DNA of 64,000 bases from Lepas anatifera (Eukaryota > Arthropoda > Thecostraca > Lepadidae). Below, piece after piece: positions 34,348 through 45,687 of this stretch. Position numbers and translations under genes: made by a program. Positions within the stretch are counted from its first letter, which is position 1. Every line of letters starts with the position of its first letter. The stretch is from positions 999,501-1,063,500 of the forward strand of contig JAOTON010000056.1 in assembly GCA_034440635.1 (NCBI GenBank), in the 5' to 3' direction. The notes below the pieces were generated by a model that ran no database searches, had not been told where the DNA came from, and saw nothing but the letters and a program-made list of their open reading frames with translations.

Positions 34348-34899
34348 TAGTCAGTTCTTTCATGTTCTTTGTTCGATTAATTTCTAACTGACATTTGTGA
34401 CGGTCGCAGTTCATTGCTCTCTACCTCCTTACATACCTTTTGGATCTGGTGGAGATGCTAGCCAGGCTCCTGTGGCATGGTTCTGAATTGGCTCAACCTA
34501 CCGCCCAATGGTTCGATGACTAAGCGTTTTTTTATGGTTTGTTCTGGCCAATATCTAGATCATTGTTTCCGGAAACGATGCGCTGCGTTCGTCGTGGTCA
34601 GGTTCTAGGGTGCAGCATACCGTCAAATCCAGAGATCAGAAATGTTATCCTTGGGCGATGTGAGTCTTGACGACGTCACCGCGGCGCCGCTTTTGGGGCG
34701 GGTTCGTAGTGTAATACGTGAGGGATCGCTTATAGTTTTCCGCGACTGAATTTTGTTTTTCATATGTGTTGTCAAATTTTTGCTAGCAATTTTGTCAGCT
34801 CGTCGGAAGTTTCCAATTACGTTACCGTTCTGAGGTGAATGTTGAATTTTAGGGTCACGGGGACGTGACCAAAGAAAACGTTGAATGAAATGTAACGGG
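34348..34899. other. No gene seen
   Basis: A short open frame on the minus strand (34623-34994) has no recognisable features. No repeat was recognised. Confidence 0.4.
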
Positions 34900-35364
34900 C
34901 TACATTTCTTTTTCTTTTTCGTCCGGCTGTGCTGGAGAGGGTTGGAAACCTCGTTTAAAAGGTATATATTGCCACCAGACCCATTCGTTATCATGCCTAT
35001 CCTTATAGAACACGCAGAGCGGTCCTTGCGCGCCGCCAGGGTAAGCCAGCCGGAACCCCACCACGTGCGCTGTGGCCTGATGTGAGGCAGGCCTCCAGAG
35101 ACGGGTCACGCGCTTGGCTACCCCGTGATTGCGAATGACGTGAACGGAGGGCAGGAAGGGGGTACCCTCGAGAAAAGCAAGAGAGTCGCGCTGGAAGTGG
35201 CGGAAAGGTCGGAAGTGAGTCGAGTCAGGAAGAGGATGAAATTCGGAACAGAAGGAGCAGGTGTAATAGAAGAGATAGTCGGATGAATAGGGCTGAAAAT
35301 GCCGGAAGCGGTTGGAGATAAAGGCAGCAGAGGTGGAAGAAATCAAGAGGCAGACAACGAACAA
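34900..35364 (-). CDS. Unrecognised 154-codon frame with signal-like start
   Basis: The frame begins with a hydrophobic stretch (MFVVCLLISSTSAAF) that could act as a signal peptide. It continues through Phe/His/Pro-rich sequence and ends with an aromatic segment (VWWQYIPFKRGF) before a Glu/Lys tail. There is no family match that I recognise. The opposite strand is strongly purine-rich (GAA/GGA runs to 35590), so the composition may be a by-product of that bias. If real, it would be a small secreted protein. Confidence 0.3.
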   Translation of the reverse strand: MFVVCLLISSTSAAFISNRFRHFQPYSSDYLFYYTCSFCSEFHPLPDSTHFRPFRHFQRDSLAFLEGTPFLPSVHVIRNHGVAKRVTRLWRPASHQATAHVVGFRLAYPGGAQGPLCVFYKDRHDNEWVWWQYIPFKRGFQPSPAQPDEKEKEM

Positions 35365-37544
35365 AGGGTGAAGTGGAGAGAAAATTCAGATGGGAAGAGA
35401 GAGAAATCAAGTTGGGAGTGAAAATTCGAAACTGAAGAATTCGAGATGCAGGAAAAGGACAGAAGGAACGAGGGCAAACGAGAGTTCGAGATGGAAATGA
35501 GCGGGAGGCCGGTCGGGGAGGCCTTCCATGCAGAGAAGGGAGCGTTCTGAACGGAAGAAGTCAAGGGAGAGGGAGAAAAAAGCTAAGTCGGAAAGAAACT
35601 CCGCTTAACCAGCTATGTAAGTACCCTTGGAGAAATCCCCCTCCGGATCAATTCCTTTCCCGAACCGAAAATGACCCCTTTCCAAAGAAAAAGGTCGGCA
35701 CCACCCCAGGGTAACGGACTTAAATATTAAAATCTGGCCCGAATAAAACATGCCGAAATCCTAAAATATGGTAAACCAAAGCACGGATCTAAGCATGGAG
35801 CCCCTCTGCACCGCCACATCTCGCTTTAATCGCTCTTATCTCTTTTTCTTGAACTTGATTCCCCAAATCGACAATGGTATGGCGCCGACGTTTTTTCTTT
35901 CTTTCTTTAGCATGTATTGTTTTGTGTACGTATGCCCCTGCGTATCGCTGTGTATGTTTGTGTGTATGCGTGTGTCATGTATAGAGCAGATGCAGGGGTA
36001 GCCAGGGCTGCAAGCTCTAACAGCTTTTAGGGTCATTAGGTGGGCACCAGAGGGGAAGTTAATTGTTTCCAGATAATTTGTTCTTAGGGTGTCAAGCTAG
36101 CGTCAATTTGCACGACACGAAAACCTTAATTTGTAATGCTCCGTGTTGATGGGAAAATACAATCCTATATGATACTCAAAGCTTTCAATCCCCAGAGGGG
36201 GGGGCATATTCTTTGCTCAGAAGCAAGGGAAACCAGGATAAAACATTTTTAACGGCACCTCGGTTTCTATTTCATTCATTCGTTGCCCTTTTCCAATGCA
36301 TGCTCCTCGTTGATTCAATCGGACTCGGTCCTTGCAAGCGAGCCCATATAATTATTATTCAAGGTCGGGTCTGTGTAGTCGTTAAGACGAGGGAAAGTTC
36401 TGAAAAAAGCATGCGACGTTTGGCTGTCATCCGGGGTTCTAGCTGACGGGCAGAGAAAGGTAACATGTTGAGATGTAGCGAGACCCGCGGATCACTCGCT
36501 ACAGGACAGGAAGCCAGAACCACGGCACAAATACACACCACCAAGTACCTCTCTGTTATCCGCGAAGAATGAGGAATGACGTTCTGTTAGCCGCACCCTT
36601 GTGTACAGCGTGTCTGTGGGCAACGGTGAGAGAATCATTTTCGGAAGGGACGCGAACGCGTTTTTTCCAATGCTTGATCACCTGACTCCGAATCAGCCCG
36701 AGGCACGGGCTGGGCTCTAGGACGTCCCTGCTCAGCAGAGGCGGTTGATGTGGTTCTGAAAGTGGGTGGGTTATGCCTGCCTAGTGCCTCCAGTAGAATA
36801 GCCAGAGATACCGGGGTAAGGCCGGAGGTGCACCCGACGAGAACCGCCCAGATCCCGTAAGGCGAGAGTCGCTGGGAGGGCGGAGGCACTAATTCTTAAG
36901 AAACCGATCTAATCGTCTCCGCTCAGTATACTGACGACCTAAAACCCAGTCAACGATCTCATCGCGCATGATACATTGCGCTTATTGGAGGGGATGGGGA
37001 AAAATTGGCTGATTAGTGGCGGGCACTCGAATCCCTTACTATCTTTTTCAGATTCTCTGGCCTAGAACAGGGGGTGGCGGTGATTGTAATTTTGTGCGTT
37101 ATTTTTTGGACTTACCCGGTGTGCAAAGTTTTCTAGTCAGTTGAGCAACATTGGAGGGAGGACTAGTCTAAACGGGAGGTCTCGTGTTTTTTTTCAAGTA
37201 GATTTTAAGGGGGACATGTGACTTTTTGTAAATAATTTTTGACTGTTCTGTTTTTTATGACTCAAGTGACGAGGGTAGCTTTAAGGACCAATGGGTTTTG
37301 TCACGAGAAAAACTGCTCAAATGCTTAGAACGCATGATAGCCGGCCGATAAATTAAAAGAGAAATGCTGAGATTGCAGAGGGGGACGAAAGGGAAAAATT
37401 TAGTCACCCAAGCGGAGGCTAGACCCCCACCACCTATATGATGGTCCAGAATTGACCCGCCTCATAGAGAGCAAGCCGATCTAACATCGCCGGGACGGCC
37501 TCTGCTCTCACTATATATTTTTGTTGTGTGGGCTCCCTAAAAAG
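35365..37544. other. No gene seen
   Basis: A purine-rich plus strand (GAAGAGA-type) runs to about 35590. The rest has only short frames without domains. No repeat boundary was found. Confidence 0.4.
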
Positions 37545-38005
37545 GAGGCCCCATTACACCAACTGCCAGTGAACTGGTGGGTCCTCAGCTGGAAAGCTAA
37601 TGGGACCCAGCTGGAGGCTAGTGGGCCTCCAGACGTGAGGTTGCTGGGGCCCCAGCCGAGAAGCTGGTGGGGTCCCCCAGTCAGGGAGTGGATCCCCCTC
37701 CCTCCAATGCAAAGCTGGTGGACCGCAGCGGGAAACTGATGACCAGATAGCTGGGAGCCTCGTGGCCGAATTTGGGGAGCTGGTGGGCCCCATCCTGAAA
37801 CCTGGTGTGGGACATGGTGAGGGAGTTCGTGGGGCCCTATACGCATACAGTAAGTTTGATGGGCTCCTCAGCCGGGAAGGTGGTGGGGCCCCAACTAACA
37901 AGCAGTTGGACCCCCATCTGGGAAAGCTAGTGGGGCTCCCAGCTGGAGAGCTGGTGTGCCCCACTCAGAGGCTGGTGGGGCCCGCCCAAGGAGATGGTGG
38001 ACCCC
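37545..38005. repeat. G/C-rich degenerate minisatellite, about 24 bp
   Basis: Loose repeats of AGCTGGTGGGGCCCCAGCTG form the array. The open frames on both strands are composed of this repeat and are not genes. It resembles the 7860-8822 array in style but has a different consensus. Confidence 0.7.
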
Positions 38006-38551
38006 ATGGTGAATAAAGATCCATTCGACAGACCGTATCAGGCGACCGGGTGACTAGTCAGTCAGTGATAGGAGCTCCACTTTACAGGGCTTTGCTGGAT
38101 GTTTCTCAGGCAGTTTTGTGTGCAGCACCTATGGGGGCTCCCTCCAGAAAGTGTAACAGGCAACTGTCCCTCTTGACCTTATCCACCGCCACTGGTTAGT
38201 TGACTGTACCACTCACCGCTATTTTTTTGTTCTGCACTCAGATGTTTATCTATAGTTAATTTATCCTTTCTCATGGCTCCACCAAAAAGTAGATCTCTGG
38301 TTGCATTTGATGGAGTCACGAAGGAAGTTGTTATTTTGTTAGTGGGTTAGTACTTGATACATAAGTCTGTACGTCTATCATGGCGTTAAGCCCACGATGA
38401 GGAAAGTAGTTCGAATGCTTAGAAAGTAGTTCGGGTTGAGGCGCTCTAATTTGAGACATTGGCATTCGACCAGACACTTTGATAGATTCTTCCTTTCTCT
38501 AATAACTTTTGTATTATTGTTTCAGTCGGCGTTGCTTGAAACGCAATCGTA
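38006..38551. other. No gene seen
   Basis: Mixed sequence, with GAAAGTAGTTCG repeated twice near 38400-38430. No coding exon was found. Confidence 0.4.
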
Positions 38552-38732
38552 GGGGGATGAGGTGGCTTAGTGGATAGCACCCTTGTCTTCTAAGCCACTG
38601 GTCCTGGGTTGAAGTCCCGGCGGAGCCTCTGAATAAGTCGATCTGATCCCCAAAATCCCTTCCAACAGGGTGAGAGTTGGCGACACCGTATGACCCTGGC
38701 AGTTGGTGCGTCGTTAAACCCCAACAATTATT
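38552..38732 (+). mobile_element. tRNA-derived SINE S1, copy 3
   Basis: The A box, B box and GTTAAACCCCAACAATTATT tail are all present. The 13-bp TSD AAACGCAATCGTA is perfect (38539-38551 and 38733-38745), so the insertion looks recent. Length 181 bp. Confidence 0.9.
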
Positions 38733-38745
38733 AAACGCAATCGTA

Positions 38746-40093
38746 AGCAGCAAAAACCTGTGTCGCAAAGGTGCCCTTCGTGATACCAGAAGCCACCTCC
38801 CCGAGGCTTCACCCTCCCCGTCACGAAATCCTGTATCCATCCCTGAGTAAGAATAATTCGGTGAAGTAACCTAAGTAAACTCACAAACTCAGGCGAGACA
38901 TGATTACCTCTTTCTTGTCCACCCCAGTGTAGCCACTAGATCACTTTACATGACTGTGAAAGGGTGAATGTATATCTAATGAATTATAGTTTGTGAACGT
39001 CAGTCATATGTTTGGGAGCAGTTTGCCATTACGTCTCAAGTTTTTTTTTACATATTTCCTTTACGAGAACGCCCGCGACCAGCACCATGTTCCATTTCTC
39101 TTCCCAGTTTGGGCGCAGAGAAACCTAACCCTCGCTCTTTTTGTACAAATGTGATTAATTCAGAGGCACTGTGTGCGCGCGAAGAATTCGGCACCGCCTC
39201 ATTATGGCAGAACTCCGAGAAACGAGAACACCCTTTGTGCTCAGTCAGCGAATTAGCCAATCAGAGTGGTTGATGGTGGAGCCAATTTCTTGACACAATG
39301 TTCCACAATTTTGTTGGGATGAGGCAATGGCAGTGCCATATTCTCGCGTGGAAATATGTATTCTGAGGAACTCCCTGTTCCCAGACAGTATTATATGCTC
39401 CCAAAGTGCAAATGGCTGAAATTGTATAAAATATACGAAAGCATGTTAAAGGGGAATATGGCACATTCACGGGGTTTCAACTGAGCTATCGGTTGCCTAG
39501 AGTGTTGTGAAAACCCCTTTTCCTCATGTCTCGTTTCTCTCAGAGCTAGATTTTTACGAGAAAAAAATGATTCGTAAGCGTACTACTTTTTGGGCGAACT
39601 GACATCTACTGTCAAGCCCTGCCTCACTTTAAACCAAACGGCTGATGGCGAATGCAGAGAATTGAGGACGAGAAGGTTAAGATTTAAAAGGGTCGATACC
39701 AGTTGTAAATTCACCCAGTGTCTCAGCAAACGATGAGCTTTGGGACACATAAAGTATAAAAACTGGGGATTTCTAGAATGTTCTGTCACGTGGCTACATC
39801 AGCTAAAATCTCATTATCAGGGTGTCATATTATCTTTAATCTCGATTTCTGTAAGGGCTGGCCTCAGAAAAAAGTGGCGACGGTACAGGCGACTAAGCTG
39901 GTTCCGGACTCCCTCCTTTGGCTCCACGGCTTACGAGTGCATATGTCTGGCGTATAACATGTTTATTGGATTTTAATCGTAGTTGAATTTATGTAGATAC
40001 ATATACTACCTATTGTGCCGTTGCATTTACTATATTTTGACCACCCTGTTCTAAGTCAGATGAAGCGAGCTGCGCTGGTTTCAGTGAAACAAC
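38746..40093. other. No gene seen
   Basis: Short frames only. The phrase CACCCTGTT near 40041 resembles a DNA-transposon terminus but has no partner. Confidence 0.4.
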
Positions 40094-40611
40094 CAGAGCT
40101 GGGCGGTCCGTTACTTTTCTCCACTACTCGGCTACTTGTGGGCTCTCAGAGTTGTAGCGGAGAAGTGGTAGCGATTTTATTACCAAAAAGTAGCAGGGTA
40201 GAGGGTAGCGGACTCAAAATGCAAAACCGCTGCCGACAGCTGTGAAACGGCCCGCAATTTAAAATACTAGGAGATGGAGATTGAAAAAAGTGGTTTTCGT
40301 GTTTAGAAAAAACAAAGGAGATTGAATGAACGTTTTTGTTTCTCTGGTCTCGTTTCTATATCTTATAATATAAGCGCTAACTATAGTTGGTATATACAGA
40401 TACATTTAAGATTTCCTTGAAATTTAGGCATGAAAAAAGTGACTGAAAGATCTTTTGTGGGTAGCACTTTAGTAGCGTTTTATAATAAGTAGTAGCGATA
40501 GCGTTTTCACTATTCAAAAAAGTAGTGCTATTAGCGGGAGCATTTTCAGCAAGCCAAAGTAGTGAAAGTAGCAGAAGCAGTTTAGGAAATTTGGTAGTGG
40601 TTCCCACCTCA
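40094..40611. mobile_element. Probable hAT-like MITE with TAGCG subterminal repeats
   Basis: The left end CAGAGCTGGGCGGTCC and the complemented right end (TGAGGTGGGAACCACTACC) are imperfect inverted repeats of a common hAT form. Both subterminal regions carry many GTAGCG/GTAGTG motifs. The flanks GAAACAAC and GAAAACAG resemble each other only partly, so the TSD is uncertain. Confidence 0.5.
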
Positions 40612-41580
40612 GAAAACAGCCCGATTAACGCAAAACTGAGAGCCGCAAACTTTGGTGAATAAAATCTGTTTGCTTCCATTTCTAGAACTATCGCTGCTAA
40701 TCAATACATCATACGTTATCATGTAACATTAATCAATCTGGCTGGATGTGCTACCACTTTTGCTTATGTCGCAGATAGCCGTGAAGTGTTAATTTCTGAG
40801 TGCATAGAAAAATGTGCATTTAAAAACATATAAAACCGATCTTTATGCAGTCTCAGGGCATTAAAATTGTTAGGTTGCGCACCAGACTCGTTGAGTCGCG
40901 ACTCTGTCACAGCCGAATTGACTCCTTTCTGAATTTGGATTAAGTGAGAGGTGACTTAATTGCTGGAACACGAACAGAGTTACAATCAGAGTCAGCCTTA
41001 AAGTCATGAGTCAGAGATGATTTGGCTCAACATTTTGTTTTTAGACGTCTGTGGAAGAAACTCCGACCTTTGAAACATAGCTTACCTATGCCCTCATAGG
41101 AAATTTTTGCACCCTCCTACCCAAGGCTTTTTTATATGACTTGGAAACGATTATGAGGCAGCTTACACCATTTTAGATATTTTACGGGGCGTTCAATAAA
41201 TCATAGGTAATGTACGTTGTCAACAATTACATTTGCGTCATGTTAATTTATCCAAAAAACGCTGCGACCTCATTTGACCTGTGACCTTTGGTGACGTCTT
41301 GTGACTTTTGTTGACTGGGTAGACTTTGCTTGACCTTTGGTGACCTGTGGTAAACTCTGTGGAGCTTCACCCATTGTTTGTTTATTTATTCATTTCTTTG
41401 CTCAGTTCAATCGCCAACAGATAAAACCCACTGTCTGGCGAAGTAAAATAATAAAACCCATATTTACCTGCAGAATAACAGGCAAAATGGTATGCATTCT
41501 AAAAAGCAGCGAATCTTACGAGTTAAAGCCTATATAATCTAAAAAGAGATGGTCGCTGTAAGACACAGTCAATATGTTGA
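40612..41580. other. No gene seen; TGACCT cluster
   Basis: AT-rich. Around 41270-41350 is a run of TTTGACCTGTGACC-type motifs similar to those at 31185-31450. No exon is supported. Confidence 0.4.
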
Positions 41581-41954
41581 TAAGTTTTGAAGTGCTGCAG
41601 CGAGGAGCATGATGAATTGATGATGAGTTGCTAAGATGTTCCCTGGCTTCTCCCCTCGAATCCGGAAATGTAAAAAACACTGAAGATTATATATTCGGGC
41701 ACAGCCCTTCATCAGAATCGTGGAGTAGATATCAATAATTCTCAGTCCTAGTATAGCCAGAGCTCGAATTGAGCTGGTATGGTATGGTATGGTATGGCAT
41801 CTGGTATTAGCTCAATTCGAGGTCTGGCTATACTTGGACTGAGAATTATTGAAATTTACTCCACGATTCTGATGAAGGGATGTGCCCGAATATATAATCT
41901 TCAGTGTTTTTTACATTTCCGGATTCGAGGGAGAGGCCAGGGAACATCTTAGCA
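41581..41954. mobile_element. 374-bp foldback element
   Basis: The arms at about 41631-41780 and 41806-41957 are near-perfect inverted repeats over about 150 bp (for example CTAAGATGTTCCCTGG pairs with CCAGGGAACATCTTAG). They surround a short spacer with four tandem TGGTA pentamers. An 18-bp direct repeat, ACACAGTCAATATGTTGA at 41563-41580 and ACACAGTCAATATCTTGA at 41955-41972 (one mismatch), flanks it. There is no coding sequence. Its transcript would form a long hairpin RNA. Confidence 0.78.
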
Positions 41955-41972
41955 ACACAGTCAATATCTTGA

Positions 41973-43032
41973 AGAAATACTCGTGGTTCTAAATGTATTA
42001 AAACTGCAATAAAAGAAGTCGGTCCTGGGCTCCCGGGGCAGTCAGAAACTCTCTCCCCTTTTTTGGTTAACCGACAGAGAACTCCTCAGCTGCCAGTGTT
42101 CACACGATAACGGCGCCCAGCAAAAGTTGCAATAAGCTGGTCAGCTGGGGCGGAGCGTGAGGCGACAAAACAGCTTAGGAGGTCGACAAAGTCAAGTTTC
42201 CCCGCGGAGACAACGATAGAAAATTAAATCTCACTGCATCATGTGTGCTGCAAGCAAAGAATTCCGAAGCTATTGATCAGCTTTGTAAAATAGAATCGCA
42301 TTGCTGGTCAGAGCGATCGTTCAACATTGTTTAATATAAAATAGATCAATGGCCATCATGGTGTTACACAAATCACAGAGACAATGATCTAATATCCCTT
42401 TACATTCCCATCAGGGATGTAGACTTTCATCTCTTTGAGGAACGGGGATGTCCGGGCAACCCCAAATAAAACTCTGGGTTTGAGCTATAAAATCATTTGA
42501 ATTGAATCGTTTCTAGTTTTTATGACTTGGCACTTGTTTAATTTAATTGACCAGGCTTGTGTGAAAGTCAAAACAAAGATTAAATCACGGCATCTGGTAT
42601 GGTGCAGTCTTAATTGACAAATGTATTGTCATTAGTTCGCCGATTTGTTTGAGGCAAGTGTGGGAAAATAAACTAACATTTATACTCTATTAAGCACGGA
42701 AGCCCAAGTAGAAATCAGAATGGAGCGGGGAGTGGTGCCACCCTTCAATTTTGTACTAGCATGTCCTATTTGTTTACTAATGGAGTCATATTAGTTAAAA
42801 GAAATGTTTCAAATTTGGCCACCCCGAGTGGTTTTCGGAAATCCTCGCCATTGGTTCTCATTCCGGAACATCCTCCACCTGGGAAACGCACTGCTCACCA
42901 ATGTCTTACTACAAAATACAAAAAATGTTCATATGCACACCTAGTTTAGATATAAACAAAATCTGACAATTATTCCTTCTGAAAATTATCCTCCACATGG
43001 ACCATATTTTATTACAAAATGAAAAAAGTGTA
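41973..43032. other. No gene seen
   Basis: The sequence around 42910 (ACAAAATACAAAAAATG) and 43010 (TACAAAATGAAAAAAGTG) is a loose duplication of about 110 bp. No exon is supported. Confidence 0.4.
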
Positions 43033-43033
43033 A

Positions 43034-43084
<51 letters not shown>
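43033..43084. repeat. (TA)n microsatellite
   Basis: Almost pure TA dinucleotides for about 50 bp. Confidence 0.95.
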
Positions 43085-43086
<2 letters not shown>

Positions 43087-43436
43087 TATATGCCGAGCTT
43101 AGATCTAGACCAACTCTGACAATTATTCCCTCGCACCTCCCTCTTTCACATATTAAAGGACACACAGACCAGACCCAAGTGCCTACATTTGCACATTAGC
43201 CTAAATTTGGTCCTGCCTTCACCCCTGCTACAGAAAAAGCCCCCCCCCCTCCCCTATACGACAAAGTAATGGCAGTGATCGCTGGTGGTGGTACCCAGCA
43301 GATGCCCGTTTGGAACACCGGTCTCTTTGGAGTCTCCCTTCTCTTCAATCAGCGCACGGGTCAGAGTAAACAAACACTGGAAGTGTTGGAGAGGCATGTC
43401 TTACACGCGCTGGTGCGGGGGCGGATACCCACCCAA

Positions 43437-43592
43437 CAGTGGCGGATCCAGGACTTTATTGTGGGGGTACCAGGGGGCTGAAATCTCCTCCGCCATTGCC
43501 TCAGATTAGCTTCCGCCTATGCATTTTTTATGGGTACTCTGACATTGCAAGGGACTTGAGCCCCCTCGCCCCCAGTATTGTATCCGCCACTG
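43437..43592. mobile_element. hAT MITE, 156 bp
   Basis: The left terminus CAGTGGCGGATCCAGG and the complemented right terminus CAGTGGCGGATACAATAC are hAT-type inverted repeats. The flanking octamers CCACCCAA (43429-43436) and CCAACCAA (43593-43600) match at 7 of 8. Noncoding. Confidence 0.75.
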
Positions 43593-43869
43593 CCAACCAA
43601 CAGGCATGACACTAACCCACAACTCACCTCCAAAGTAGATCTTAACCCGGCACCACCTGGGGTCTTTTCGTACCCACCACCACCTGGGGGTCCGATCAGA
43701 CCCCCTTACGATCTCGGTAGCCAGTGATGATCCGAAAATAATTGAAAGTGTGCTGGAAATGCCTTACCGTCTCCTACCGTCTCCTTCAACCCCTCTCGAT
43801 CTCGGTTTCTATGCAGGATAGCGAAACACGCGAACGCTGGTGAATAGCTCAAAAGAAATACTCAAGAAA

Positions 43870-44760
43870 CTACATCGGCCACTTTTTGGTTCAGGTAAAT
43901 ATTGCCGTCCTGACAGGCCAAAGAAGGTGACATGTTAGAGAAGGGTTTGTGGGCTTTAGGGCCTGACTGTGCATTGAGTTAGAGTCAATTTTACAGTGGC
44001 TTTCGCTTCTCTTCGTTACGTGGAATAGAATTAGGTTTAATACCACCATACTTAATAGGTAAAAAATAAGAGTGACCTGACCTAAGGCCAGGTCAAGGCT
44101 ACCATCTGACTCAGTATAGTCAGTATGCATATCAATCGTCTCGCAATAATAATCCGAACGTAATGGCATCAGAATAAAAGCTCTCATCATTTTCTGAGGA
44201 GTTTTTGACCCAAGTCTGAGAACCTGCTTCAGTAGTCCCCGACGAGGGAGATGGGTGGCTCAGTGGACAGCACCCCTGTCTTCTAAGCCACCGGTCCCGG
44301 GCTCAATTCCCGGCGGAGCCTCGGAATAAGTCGATCTGATCCGCGAAATCCCTCCCAACAGGGTGAGAGTTGGCGACGCCTCATGACCTTGGCAGTTGGT
44401 GCGTCGTTAAACCCAACAATTATTATAGTTCCCAATGACCTCTCAGAGTTCACAGTTCCAAACTTGCAGCATGACCCTGGAGAGGGACCTAAGATACTGC
44501 GATTTAGAAGATAGGAATGTATTCTACAGAAATGTGATTATTTTGGCCGACTTCCGTTTTCTTCATGCACTTTCAATGTTAATATCATGACTTGTAACTC
44601 ACCCTCGGTCATCGATATAAAAAATCCTGTTACCAACACTTTCAGTATTTGGTCCGTCAATTACTTATGTGATATGGATATCAGATCAATAGTTTAAAAC
44701 TGTTGCCAATGGTGCTACTTAAAGCATTTCTGGAGGTGAGTTCACTTGGCCTGGCCTTGT
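43870..44760 (+). mobile_element. R1 hAT family, partial copy, carrying a SINE
   Basis: It follows the order of 18750-19440 of the R1 element: GACATGTTAGAGAAGGGTTT, CTGACCTAAGGCCAGGTCA, ATATCAATCGTCTCGCAATA, ATGACCTCTCAGAG, TCATCGATAT and GGAGGTGAGTTCACTTGGC. A SINE (44243-44427) is inserted at a point where other copies are continuous. The terminal repeats are missing. Confidence 0.65.
44243..44427 (+). mobile_element. tRNA-derived SINE S1, copy 4
   Basis: The A box (GGTGGCTCAGTGGACAGCAC), B box (GGGCTCAATTCCC) and GTTAAACCCAACAATTATTA tail are present. The flanks AGTAGTCCCC and ATAGTTCCCA are similar but not a clean TSD, so this copy is older than those at 20234 and 38552. Confidence 0.82.
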
Positions 44761-45239
44761 GACAACCAGCGCCCCAACGGGGTCCGGCGCCACCTTCGCG
44801 CCACCGAGCGAGAGCTATCGTTACCCCTCCCGCCTCCAACTCCGAAGATATGGGAGTGAGCGCAAATCTGCAAAGTGCGTTGGAAAGCTCGTGTGAATTC
44901 AGTACGATTTTTCTTTACATGTTTAAGCAGTCATGTGAATGGTTGGACCTCGAGAGGTCAAGTTGGGTCACAGTAGGCTATTTCCACTAAAATATGCAAT
45001 GCTTTTTTTCAGAAGTCTCACATATATTTAGCAAAACACGTCAAAGCGGATGCTCATCACTTCACGTCATAACAAATTACTGCGTCCTTCATTCACTACA
45101 CGCTCTGTCAGCACAGGATAATCGATGTGTCACTCCCCCCCGCCCACCTCCCCTGCACGTTCAAGAACCCTTCCTTTCCACATCGTATCAAACAAAACAG
45201 ACAAGTCCAGTTTGTCAGTGTTCGGGTTTTCTCAATAAT

Positions 45240-45563
45240 TTATAACACAAGTTGACCTTGTTCTCCAAGAAAGGGTGCCCATCTCCGATTAAACTTGGCA
45301 ATCTGCCCATTTTTTGTTGCACTATATTCTTCCATTTTGAAATTTTTTGCAAGGATTTTCATAAAAGCGTCGATTCTGATTTGACCACCACTGAAATATT
45401 GATTAGCAATATATTGTTTAGCACTTAGAACGATGAAGTTAACGACATCCAAGGTCGACAGAGAACCAAACATTACATTATTGGCATTGAGAATGAACTT
45501 TTGGGGGGCTGATAGGTTTTTATTCATTTTTAACTGATACTGACTCGGTGGCACGTGCAGCTA
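45240..45563 (-). pseudogene. ORF2 C-terminal remnant of the half-LINE
   Basis: The frame contains LDVVNFIVLSAKQYIANQYF and KNGQIAKFNRRWAPF. This matches the pattern of the C-terminal domain of L1/Tx1-like ORF2 (…NFIILYAKxYI… KxxKFxxKW). It ends with TAA at 45240. Upstream of about 45563 the frame is closed. The region between ORF1 stop (45688) and this point is too short for ORF2, so more than 2.5 kb is missing compared with such LINEs (inference from family size). Confidence 0.7.
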
Positions 45564-45687
45564 CGAAATTAAGCGGCCGAGGGCCGTCATCCTCCGTCCA
45601 AGCTGTCAGCTAGTGCTGCTCCCCAGCGCCCGGAAACGTAGAGATGTCGCCGTCAAAACAAGCTACGGGCGTACGGCGAGCCGCATC

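Noticed and set aside
37511..37964. Frames in the GGTGGGGCCC repeat
   Set aside because: They consist only of the minisatellite unit and appear on both strands.
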